Assembly: GCF_918741295.1 (NCBI RefSeq)
Contig: NZ_CAKKNB010000001.1
Coordinates: 1,582,806-1,646,805 of the forward strand
Length of the DNA stretch: 64,000 bases
Direction of reading: 5' to 3'
Source of the DNA: Aquabacterium sp. CECT 9606
GTDB taxonomy: Bacteria; Pseudomonadota; Gammaproteobacteria; Burkholderiales; Burkholderiaceae_C
A program made the position numbers and the translations under genes. The notes under the pieces were generated by a model. That model searched no databases and was not told the DNA's origin. It saw only the letters and a list, made by a program, of their open reading frames with translations. Every line of letters starts with the position of its first letter. Positions within the stretch are counted from its first letter, which is position 1. Shown in pieces: positions 57,405-64,000 of the stretch.

Positions 57405-58610
57405 TCACCTGGGTTGGGCTGCTTCGGCGTCCACCGCCTTTTGCACGGCCTTGAAGAAGGCCTCGCGGGCCGCCGCGGCCACTGCGTCGCGTGCGCCGCC
57501 TGCCCAGTTGGCGTTGGTGACGATCACGAGCTTGCGCTTGGGATCAATGAAGATGCCCTGGCCAAAAATGCCGCGTGCCATGAAGCTGCCGTCGGCAAAT
57601 GTCCACCATTGGTAGCCATAGCCGCGGCCTGGCTGGCCGATGTCCACACGCGTGCTGGTGGCCTCGGCCAGCCAACCCTCAGGCACGATGCTTTGCCCAT
57701 TGACGCGGGCGCCGTCGGCGATGAACAGCCCGAATCGAGCGTAGTCTCGCGCGGCGGCCTGGATGCAACAGCCGCTGATCTCCTGCCCCGTCTTGCTCAA
57801 AATCCAGGTGGCTTGCTGTTCCATGCCGGCTGGCACCCAGATCTTCTCTGACAGGTAGGTGGCCAGTGGTTTTTTAACTGCCTGGCCCAGCAGGATGCCG
57901 ATCAGGTTGGTCTCGCCGGTGCTGTAGTGCCAACGCGTGCCTGCGGGCACATCACGGGGCAGGCGGCGCATGTAGCTCACCAGCGCATTGACGCCTTCTT
58001 CCGGCTTGTGGTTGTTGAAGCGCGCCACATCGGAGTTTGGATCGGCATAGTCTTCGTTCCAGCGCACGCCTGAGGTCATTGTCAGCAACTGCCGCACGTT
58101 GACATCGTCATACGCCGAACCCTTCATCTCCGGGATGTAGTCGGTGATCTTGTCATCCATGCTTTTGATGAAGCCGTCGCGGATGGCGGCACCCACCAGG
58201 GTGGAGGTGACCGACTTGGCGACCGAGAAGCTTGTCCAGCGCCCGTTGCCATCGAAGCCCAGGCCATAGCGCTCAAGGCGCACCTTCCCGTCGTGCAGCA
58301 CGATGAGCGCTGCACTGCGCTGGCCGGCCATGAAGGCGTCGACATCCAAGGGCAAGCGCAGTGGCGGGCCTGGCGGCAAGGCCAAGGGATTGGTGCCGGT
58401 GGGTATGGCGCGTGATTTGGCGAGGATGGGCAATCGGTCTAGGGCGCGGAAGCCTGCGTCGCGCTGGGCTTGGGTCCAGAAGAGGACGTTCGCGTTGGTG
58501 GGGTGCGTGGCCAGCAGGGCGCGGGTCTCTTTGTCGAGCGAAAACCAGCCAGCGGTGGCGGTGATGGCAAGGGCGGCCAGGGAAGTGAAGGCGAATTTTT
58601 TGAGGTTCAT
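57405..58610 (-). CDS. Class C beta-lactamase/serine hydrolase (NylB/EstB-like)
   Basis: The 401 residues have an N-terminal hydrophobic signal-like segment and a serine-hydrolase core with the SxxK motif in SFSVAKSVTSTLVGAAIRDG and a later HYSTGETNLIGILLG. This is the beta-lactamase/penicillin-binding-like fold of esterases such as 6-aminohexanoate dimer hydrolase. It acts on esters or amides in the periplasm; the substrate is not given. Its ATG overlaps the stop of a degraded VOC gene fragment by four bases. Confidence 0.83.
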   Translation of the reverse strand: MNLKKFAFTSLAALAITATAGWFSLDKETRALLATHPTNANVLFWTQAQRDAGFRALDRLPILAKSRAIPTGTNPLALPPGPPLRLPLDVDAFMAGQRSAALIVLHDGKVRLERYGLGFDGNGRWTSFSVAKSVTSTLVGAAIRDGFIKSMDDKITDYIPEMKGSAYDDVNVRQLLTMTSGVRWNEDYADPNSDVARFNNHKPEEGVNALVSYMRRLPRDVPAGTRWHYSTGETNLIGILLGQAVKKPLATYLSEKIWVPAGMEQQATWILSKTGQEISGCCIQAAARDYARFGLFIADGARVNGQSIVPEGWLAEATSTRVDIGQPGRGYGYQWWTFADGSFMARGIFGQGIFIDPKRKLVIVTNANWAGGARDAVAAAAREAFFKAVQKAVDAEAAQPR

Positions 58611-58690
58611 AGGCGGTGGGCCAATTCTGAGATATCGATGAGGTTGAGATCGGGGTCTCGCACGTAGACCGATCGAGCCCAGTTCGCGGA
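58607..58690 (-). pseudogene. 3' fragment of a VOC/glyoxalase gene
   Basis: In one minus-strand frame the sequence reads WARSVYVRDPDLNLIDISELAHRL then stop, the typical C-terminus of a VOC protein. Nothing upstream belongs to the family, so the gene is truncated. Its stop overlaps the hydrolase ATG (ATGA), showing the former operon. A 14-bp inverted repeat GTTGAT-AC-ATCAAC (58694-58707) sits just at the break. Confidence 0.7.
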
Positions 58691-58739
58691 CGCGTTGATA
58701 CATCAACACCCGTAGGTCGTCCCCAGACACAGGGCCGCT

Positions 58740-59072
58740 CTACTTAGCACTGAGGTTGAGCGCAATTACGCCAACCACGATGCAACCGAGTCCCGCTAAG
58801 CGCAAAACAGAGGTGGCCTCCTGATACCACATGATGCCCAGCAACGCGGTGAGAGCTGTTCCGGTGCCAGCCCACACAACGTAGGTCAAGCCCATTTCGA
58901 TGTGTTTGAGTGCGACTGACATCAGCCAAATAGCGCATGAGTAACAAGCCACCACGGCGACCGATGGCCAAACTCTGGTAAAGCCCTCGGTGTACCGCAG
59001 CGCAAGGGTGCCCAGCACCTCAGCGAGAACGCTGGCTGCAAGGACAAGCCAGGCGAATGTTTGGGGATTCAT
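58740..59072 (-). CDS. SMR-family small multidrug efflux pump
   Basis: The 110 residues form four membrane helices with the essential glutamate in the first (LAASVLAEVLGTLALRYTEGFTRVWPS) and KHIEMGLTYVVWAGTGTALTALLG in the third. It resembles EmrE/QacE: exports cationic drugs for protons; guanidinium export (Gdx/SugE) is an alternative. ATG 59072 with GAGAGG upstream. Confidence 0.9.
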   Translation of the reverse strand: MNPQTFAWLVLAASVLAEVLGTLALRYTEGFTRVWPSVAVVACYSCAIWLMSVALKHIEMGLTYVVWAGTGTALTALLGIMWYQEATSVLRLAGLGCIVVGVIALNLSAK

Positions 59073-59075
59073 GAT

Positions 59076-59143
59076 GAGGTACCTCTCCCGAACCTGCGCC
59101 TGTACCGGGCGCGGCCGTGAGGCGGCGAAGGGAGCGGTACCTC
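59076..59143. repeat. Inverted repeat upstream of the SMR gene
   Basis: GAGGTACC (59076-59083) and GGTACCTC (59136-59143) are perfect 8-bp arms 52 bases apart in the SMR leader, with extra partial complementarity inside. Could be an operator or leader structure; no known riboswitch was recognised. Confidence 0.45.
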
Positions 59144-59316
59144 GAACCATTCAAATTTTATCGAGCTTTCAGCATATTGGGCCATTGCATGGTTCCGCCC
59201 GTGATGCTCTGGACATCACGCCCTCTGCGGCAAAGGGCTCATTTCAAACTTCAGATTAGGGGGGGTAATCTGATGTACCGCATGCGACACTCAGCGACAG
59301 AACCAGTGGAGGATTC

Positions 59317-61407
59317 ATGGGAGAACTTCTCTCTTTGCTGCCCAGGGTGCCATCCGAATATGCACTTCCGGCATTCTGCATCTCGCTTCTGACGATTGCT
59401 GCCTACCGCACGATGACCAACAAGCGTGTACTTGCCCTCATGGATCGAAGTTTGAATACGCGCTTGAAGGAACACAATCTTTATAAATTCATCCGTTTAT
59501 TCATCATCCTCATTTTTGTCTTTTGCTTTGCGACCATGATAATGGCCTTCGCGAGCCCCTTGCTCGGAAAATTTGCGCAGAACAAAGGCTTAGCGTTATT
59601 CATACAGGCCACGTCTGAATTCAAAAACAAAAACTACACCGAGGCCCGGATTGGTTTCTCGAAATCTTTGGAGCTTGACCCAGATCAACCCAACGCGGAC
59701 CAAATTCGAGGCTTGATCACAGCGACCTACTATGTTGAAAATCTGCACGAGGAAGGGCTGCTGTTCATCTGCGACGCGTACAAACACAAACTCCGCACCG
59801 ATCGAACATTTTTATTTTCAGTCCATGCCCATCTGCGTGCCATCAGTCTTCAAAAAGGTGCCGCTTATGCTGAAGCCCTGGCGGCAAAATTTCGAAAAAT
59901 TTGCCAACGCGATGATTTCTCGGAGTTTTGGGCGCACATTCCCTTCGGGATGATGGAAAGCCTTCGCACGGCCAGGCTGCGCACTGAGCATGGCTGGGAG
60001 CTTCTTCCCCAGGCAAAAAAGCGTATCCTCGAATTGCTTGGAATAAAACGTCGTGAAGCATTGTCGAAAAGAGTGGCGAATGAAGACTTCGCGCTTTATT
60101 TCACGGATCAATTCGACGAACTGATCACCGAGGTTCGAAATTCATCTTTCCGTGATCTTGCGTTGTTTGACGCCGCAAAATTCACCAAGGGAGAACAACG
60201 GGCGCGGTATTTGAAGATGTTCGCGTCCGAGCATGCCAATTCTGCAAGGTATGAGGACGGGCTCATGCTTCTCATCTCCACCCTGGCGGAACTGGGGCGC
60301 CGTGACGAAGCGCTCGGTTATGTGGCAAAGATTCAAGAGACGATGGTGGAAAGCGCTGCGGAAATGGCGCTTGCGCCCACATACGTAGCGCTTTCGAAGT
60401 TGATTTCAAATGGGGATTTCAACGGGGCGTATCAACTGACCGACAACGTTTGCAAGAAACAGCAATCGCTGGCGCTCAAGTGCAGCGCCGGCATTGTTTT
60501 CGAACAAGAAAAACTCTTGGATGCATTGAAGATCTTATCGAAAGAAAATTCTGGGAAAAATTGTTTTCCCGGCAACTATCTGGAGATGCAGCCGCTGATC
60601 AAGGAACATGACAAAAAATCACTTAGCCCCCATTGGGTCAAAGGGGTTCGTTCACAGCTTGTCATTTGTTTGGATGTTTTGAAGCAGGCGCAGCCGGAGG
60701 ATTACCCTAGGGCTTTGTACATTGTTTCATCTCTTTCCCGGCGCGTTAACGATTACAAGACATCCATTGTCTATCTGAATCGTTTTGATCGAGAAATAGA
60801 AAACCATGCATTGAAAGATGATGTGCTGACAGAGATCGGGTACCACAAATTAATCGTAGAGAACGATGTTCCGGCGGCGCTTGACATCTTCAACCAGGTC
60901 ATTGAGAAATATCCAGACAGAAATTCTTACGACAACGCATTGTGGTGGCGAGCCAAGGCGATGAAGGATTCAGGTCATTATGGAAGCGCCATTGAGGATT
61001 ATGGCCAGATTGCGACCTCCGTGGCCAACAGCCGTTTCAGGGATTGGAGCGTTGAAAAGGCAAACCAGTTGATTTCACTGTCAAGCCTTCCTCCCTTCAA
61101 TGGCGTGGCATTTCAGAAGCAACATGAGGCCAATGGACTGGTGGTCGTCCAGGTGGCAGACACATCTCCCATGGCAAAAGCGCTCCGCCCCGGCGACCGA
61201 CTCGTCAAGATCTGCGACGAACATGTTTATGCGATCAACGAGGTCCTGAAGGTGACGCGAAAAATTGTCGATGGAGATTCATGCTCCGTGTTTTATCTGA
61301 GAAAGGAAACGGCCATCATGGTGACCGGCAGCCAAAGTGGGGGGTGGAAGCTGAGCCGAGCCACGCTGACTGAAGCGCAAATGCAGCAACTGGCTTTCGG
61401 CTATTGA
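59317..61407 (+). CDS. Membrane-anchored TPR and PDZ-domain protein
   Basis: The 696 residues have two N-terminal membrane segments (ALPAFCISLLTIAAYRTM; FIILIFVFCFATMIMAFASPLLG), helical TPR-like repeats (ALFIQATSEFKNKNYTEARIGFSKSLELDPD and later units) and a C-terminal PDZ-like domain (ANGLVVVQVADTSPMAKALRPGDRLVKI). G+C is clearly lower than in neighbours, suggesting transfer. GGAGG is four bases before the ATG. Possibly a scaffold or assembly platform; not recognised as a named family. Confidence 0.8.
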   Translation: MGELLSLLPRVPSEYALPAFCISLLTIAAYRTMTNKRVLALMDRSLNTRLKEHNLYKFIRLFIILIFVFCFATMIMAFASPLLGKFAQNKGLALFIQATSEFKNKNYTEARIGFSKSLELDPDQPNADQIRGLITATYYVENLHEEGLLFICDAYKHKLRTDRTFLFSVHAHLRAISLQKGAAYAEALAAKFRKICQRDDFSEFWAHIPFGMMESLRTARLRTEHGWELLPQAKKRILELLGIKRREALSKRVANEDFALYFTDQFDELITEVRNSSFRDLALFDAAKFTKGEQRARYLKMFASEHANSARYEDGLMLLISTLAELGRRDEALGYVAKIQETMVESAAEMALAPTYVALSKLISNGDFNGAYQLTDNVCKKQQSLALKCSAGIVFEQEKLLDALKILSKENSGKNCFPGNYLEMQPLIKEHDKKSLSPHWVKGVRSQLVICLDVLKQAQPEDYPRALYIVSSLSRRVNDYKTSIVYLNRFDREIENHALKDDVLTEIGYHKLIVENDVPAALDIFNQVIEKYPDRNSYDNALWWRAKAMKDSGHYGSAIEDYGQIATSVANSRFRDWSVEKANQLISLSSLPPFNGVAFQKQHEANGLVVVQVADTSPMAKALRPGDRLVKICDEHVYAINEVLKVTRKIVDGDSCSVFYLRKETAIMVTGSQSGGWKLSRATLTEAQMQQLAFGY

Positions 61408-61456
61408 TCCAGATGAGCTTACCGACAGACGTCAACTGAGCCGTTAGAGCCCCATC

Positions 61457-61741
61457 TCACGAATGCGTCAGAGGCGCGTCCACTTCTTTCTCGACGCTGT
61501 TGTCAGAAGTCTCTTCAGGCGGCTCAATCTTGCGCAGCCATGACTGAGCACAGTCCACCGTCGTGCCCACAGCGCCATATTCACTGATCAAGCCTTGGCC
61601 CTCAACCTTCCAGATGCGGCCGTGCTCACTGTGTTCCCCACGCAGGCACACAACGCGGACTTTCTTGCCCACATTGGGCCCCTTGGTGCCCAGGGCGCCT
61701 TCGATGATTTCGGCGTGGTCGCCAGCTTGGATTGGTTTCAT
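61457..61741 (-). CDS. Conserved-looking small protein beside yjdM
   Basis: The 94 residues start [35 protein letters not shown], an SH3-like/KOW-type opening, and contain [15 protein letters not shown] and [16 protein letters not shown]. Its ATG overlaps the yjdM stop by four bases. A diverged partial copy lies at 63356-63563. Function unknown. Confidence 0.7.
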   Translation of the reverse strand: MKPIQAGDHAEIIEGALGTKGPNVGKKVRVVCLRGEHSEHGRIWKVEGQGLISEYGAVGTTVDCAQSWLRKIEPPEETSDNSVEKEVDAPLTHS

Positions 61742-62085
61742 GTGAGCTTCCTGACAAATTCTGATTTCAGCCCCATTGAGCCTATCCCGTCGATTTTGCA
61801 ATCGATGTCGTGATCGCCGTCGGCCAGGCGGATGTTCTTGACCTTGGTGCCAACCTTGACCACGAGCGAAGATCCCTTGACCTTCAAGTCCTTGATCACC
61901 GTGACGGTGTCGCCGTCCTTGAGTTCATTGCCGTTGGCATCGCGCACCACGCGGATGTCATCGGGGGCCGACGATGCGGTGGACGCCGCTGACCATTCGT
62001 GGCCGCATTCAGGGCAAATGAACTGAGTGCCATCTTCGTAGGTGAAGGCGGACTGGCAATGGGGGCAGGCGGGTAAGGTGCTCAT
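61738..62085 (-). CDS. yjdM: YjdM/PhnA zinc-ribbon protein
   Basis: The 115 residues have an N-terminal zinc ribbon ([25 protein letters not shown]) and the PhnA domain [39 protein letters not shown]. Once linked to phosphonate use as PhnA; that role is not established. Coupled by ATGA to the next gene. Confidence 0.92.
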   Translation of the reverse strand: MSTLPACPHCQSAFTYEDGTQFICPECGHEWSAASTASSAPDDIRVVRDANGNELKDGDTVTVIKDLKVKGSSLVVKVGTKVKNIRLADGDHDIDCKIDGIGSMGLKSEFVRKLT

Positions 62086-62117
62086 TGGCGAAGTCGCATC
62101 AAGAGGGATAAAGAAAA

Positions 62118-62146
62118 ACGCCCCAAGCACTGCTGCTTGAGGCGTT
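62118..62146. terminator. Bidirectional-looking intrinsic terminator
   Basis: CGCCCCAAGCA and TGCTTGAGGCG form an 11-base stem with one mismatch around CTGC, with A-run on one side and T-run on the other, so it could end transcription in either direction. It lies between yjdM and a gene-end fragment. Confidence 0.7.
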
Positions 62147-62173
62147 TTGGATTCTAGCTTGACGACGTGCTTC

Positions 62174-62310
62174 CTATGCCCGATCAGAGGGCTTGGTTGT
62201 CAGCCGAACCAAGGTGGCCGTGCCGCTGGCGTCCCGCAGCGAAGCCAGGGTGCAGCCCGGGGCGTTGATTTGCCATGGATCCGAGATCCTTGACCCCTGC
62301 CGAACCTCAG
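62174..62310 (-). pseudogene. Possible 3' gene fragment ahead of the terminator
   Basis: A minus-strand frame of about 45 codons (SDPWQINAPGCTLASLRDASG...TTKPSDRA) ends at a stop just before the terminator and has no start codon. It looks like the tail of a lost gene. No family recognised. The rest of 62086-62452 holds only this and the terminator as far as I can see. Confidence 0.3.
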
Positions 62311-62452
62311 CTTATGCTGCGCCAAATTTGATTGAATGCCTCGCACTTCATGATTGCGCGCATGGCATTCGTTCTGCGGCGGCATCCAGCACTTTGTATA
62401 TCGTTCGTGGTAGTACCAGTACCTTTCTTTCTTTTGCAAAAGGAGAAGTGTG

Positions 62453-63253
62453 ATGGAAGCTAATCGAATTTTTCGGAAATATCTTTTCGCAATAACAGTG
62501 CTTGTGAGCTTGGGCGCGATGCCGACTCGTGCCAATGCATTTGCATCTGTTTTTGGTGCGCCATCCGCCGCGGCTTCACTTGCCACGCTTGCTGGAACCG
62601 GTGCGGGGGCCGTAGGTGCTGCTGTTGTAGCGGAAGCCGCGGCAGACGGAGCGGGTAAATACGTGGTCGCTGGTGCGATAGTTTTGTTGGTGGTGGATCC
62701 GGTGGATGCAACGTATTACAACGGTGCATTCTCCATCAATTTTGCGCCAGATATGCTGAGTCCGATCTACTCGGGCTGGCTTGGAAGTTGGGGAGACACT
62801 TCTGCCGACCCCGCACCGCCAGTCAACCCTTCTGGCACTTTTCCTGTTGGAACAACGTTCAATATTCATGCCCCCAATCCAGCCCTGACGGCGTCTGTCG
62901 TCAATGACGTCGTCACCGGTATACAAACCGTGACGTTTGACTGGGGACCCTCAGGGCACGCCCAGAGTGATGCCGGGCATTTCAATTTCTACGCTACAGC
63001 CTTTCAGGCCAAGCAAGATTTGATCATCAGAAATTTAGGGGCGGGCGCTGCGCCTCTGGCTGGTGCAAATCTATATACCAGCAATCTTGGTGTTTCGTGC
63101 TCCGCTGCGGGTAGCAGTGTCCTGTCCCAATGTGGGTCCGAGACAAGTAACTCTTTCACCACCACGGCTGTACCTGAAGTCGAAACTTGGCAGCTGGCTT
63201 TGTTTGGTATTGGCATGCTTGGCGGGGTGATGCGTCGGCGGCGCATTCCTTGA
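62453..63253 (+). CDS. PEP-CTERM-type sorted protein
   Basis: The 266 residues have a signal peptide (LFAITVLVSLGAMPTRANA), a long secreted middle rich in Gly/Ala/Ser, and a C-terminal sorting tail: VPEVETWQLALFGIGMLGGVMRRRRIP. The motif reads PEV rather than PEP, followed by a hydrophobic span and an Arg cluster. Such proteins are processed by exosortase and often linked to exopolysaccharide; no exosortase is in the window. AAGGAG is seven bases before ATG 62453. Confidence 0.85.
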   Translation: MEANRIFRKYLFAITVLVSLGAMPTRANAFASVFGAPSAAASLATLAGTGAGAVGAAVVAEAAADGAGKYVVAGAIVLLVVDPVDATYYNGAFSINFAPDMLSPIYSGWLGSWGDTSADPAPPVNPSGTFPVGTTFNIHAPNPALTASVVNDVVTGIQTVTFDWGPSGHAQSDAGHFNFYATAFQAKQDLIIRNLGAGAAPLAGANLYTSNLGVSCSAAGSSVLSQCGSETSNSFTTTAVPEVETWQLALFGIGMLGGVMRRRRIP

Positions 63254-63355
63254 GTGCGCTTTGTTGACACCCAGGCGGCGTTCTTCCGCTCGAAGGGCGC
63301 TGCCTAAGGTTCGGTTTCCGAACCCACCAAGCTTTGGTCGGTGGCACGGTCGGTG

Positions 63356-63563
63356 TCAGAGCCGATGTTGCTGACAATCAAGGTGTGTCAAAGGCGCATC
63401 AACCTCTTTTTCGATGCTCTTGCCAGAAGTCTCTTTAGGCGGCTCGATTTTGCGAAGCCATGACTGCGCGCAGTCCACAGTCGTGCCCACAGCGCCGTAT
63501 TCACTGATCAAGCCATCTCCCTCGACCTTCCAGATGTGGCAGTGCTCACTGTGTTCCCTGAGG
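63356..63563 (-). pseudogene. Diverged partial copy of the 61457 gene
   Basis: The minus strand encodes [29 protein letters not shown]... then [29 protein letters not shown], matching 61457-61650 at roughly 85% of bases. The first third (MKPIQ...KKVRVV) is missing and replaced in frame by unrelated sequence, giving a chimeric frame without a clear start. Probably a non-functional duplicate. Confidence 0.75.
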
Positions 63564-63873
63564 ACCTTGAGCGGGTGGTGCGGTGAATCGGTGTCGGCCT
63601 TGATGTAGTCGGCAGTTCCTGCCTCGTACGAAAAGCGTTGGTTGGGGGTTGAAGGCGCGTCCGGGAGTGGTCCCTTCGGCGGCGGTGGTTGGGCCTTTCT
63701 TTGGTTGGTTTAACTGCCGTATATATGCAGCAATGAGGGCGGTCCAAAGCGTGGCCCTTGCTCAATTTATTGGGCAAGCACTTGGAACCGGACGAAGCAT
63801 TTGGGCAGGCACTTCGAAGCCTGCGGACAAAACGAAAGTGGAGTCAGACCGACTTGGCCTTGCGGGCTGAGGT
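63564..63873. other. Stretch without a recognised gene
   Basis: About 310 bases between the pseudogene and the IS end. One minus-strand frame (PDAPSTPNQRFSYEAGTAD and on) runs without stops into the pseudogene, so it may be the other half of the chimera. Short ORFs on either strand show no homology I can name. The 63254-63355 gap is also empty. Confidence 0.4.
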
Positions 63874-64000
63874 TGAACCGCCCCGGGTTTTGAGGAGGCT
63901 CTAACTCTTGAGAAGATAGAGCCATGAGCAAGTCGAACAAGTTTTCCCCCGAGGTACGCGAACGCGCCGTTCGTCTGGTGCAGGAGCATCGAGGCGAATA
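63874..64000 (+). mobile_element. IS3-family insertion sequence, left end
   Basis: The end begins near 63874 with TGAACCGCCCCGGGTTT, a terminal-repeat type common in IS3-family elements, followed by an OrfA start at 63924. The element continues beyond the right edge, so its size and right repeat cannot be checked. Confidence 0.75.
63924..64000 (+). CDS. IS3-family transposase OrfA, N-terminal part
   Basis: MSKSNKFSPEVRERAVRLVQEHRGE is the HTH-containing N-terminus of an IS3-family (IS2/IS51-like) OrfA. The gene is cut by the window edge. GAGCC precedes the ATG. Confidence 0.85.
   Translation, partial: MSKSNKFSPEVRERAVRLVQEHRGE

Noticed and set aside
59073-59200. Guanidine-II (mini-ykkC) riboswitch ahead of the SMR gene
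   Set aside because: The leader lacks two hairpins with ACGR loops; only a long-range inverted repeat is seen.

Overview
The window is about 64% G+C and gene-dense. It reads as chromosome of a nitrogen-fixing betaproteobacterium of the order Burkholderiales. Pointers to this are the nif gene set with an oxygen-sensitive-type NifA and no nifL, czcICBA, an H-NS-like protein, a PEP-CTERM protein and the ParE/ParC pair. The genus cannot be fixed from sequence reading alone, and nifHDK and nifENX are not in the window.

Region 1 (1-16.5 kb) is a nif accessory island. On the minus strand, 17 closely spaced and partly overlapping genes run from nifB (14123) to arsA (1598): nifB, a 2[4Fe-4S] ferredoxin, an IscA-type carrier, a TPR protein, a 4Fe-4S leucine-rich-repeat-variant protein, nifZ, a second NifZ-like gene, DUF3024, nifS, nifT, a small unknown, a DegT/DnrJ-like protein without its PLP lysine, a SIR2-like protein, a 2Fe-2S ferredoxin, an FAD amine oxidase with a long C-terminal extension, a degenerate HepT/HEPN-like protein and ArsA. 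nifQ is divergent from nifB. Their two sigma-54 promoters flank one NifA-type TGT-N10-ACA site. nifA lies convergent to nifQ and has its own sigma-54-like promoter. A cysteine desulfurase (IscS type) runs off the left edge behind a fourth sigma-54 promoter. Together these genes supply sulfur, Fe-S clusters, molybdenum and NifB-co for nitrogenase assembly. The poorly understood DegT-to-ArsA tail is the most unusual part of the window.

Region 2 (16.5-24 kb) holds a DUF1501/DUF1800 secreted-protein pair, an AI-2E-family permease, a VOC protein, a YciI-family pseudogene with an internal deletion, and an AraC regulator divergent from a sterol-desaturase-type hydroxylase. A 30-bp direct repeat of the permease 3' end (19850) recurs at 1512, just beyond arsA.

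Region 3 (24-42 kb) holds czcICBA heavy-metal efflux, a cold-shock-type RRM protein, a NIPSNAP/ABM/HTH cluster, a glycine-zipper envelope protein with DUF3096, a Tat phosphoesterase, parE, parC, and a Ser/Thr kinase-Usp fusion overlapping a metallophosphoesterase.

Region 4 (42-59 kb) holds a hybrid histidine kinase, H-NS-like and low-complexity small proteins, an outer-membrane barrel, a desaturase/ferredoxin-reductase pair with a divergent TetR repressor (DesBC/DesT-like), a ParA-like ATPase, catalase HPII, two acyltransferase-3 proteins and a serine beta-lactamase-like hydrolase.

Region 5 (58.6-64 kb) is accessory DNA of lower G+C. It contains gene fragments, an SMR pump, a TPR-PDZ membrane protein, yjdM, a PEP-CTERM protein, a chimeric partial duplicate, and an IS3-family element entering at the right edge. 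No tRNA, rRNA or CRISPR array was seen.
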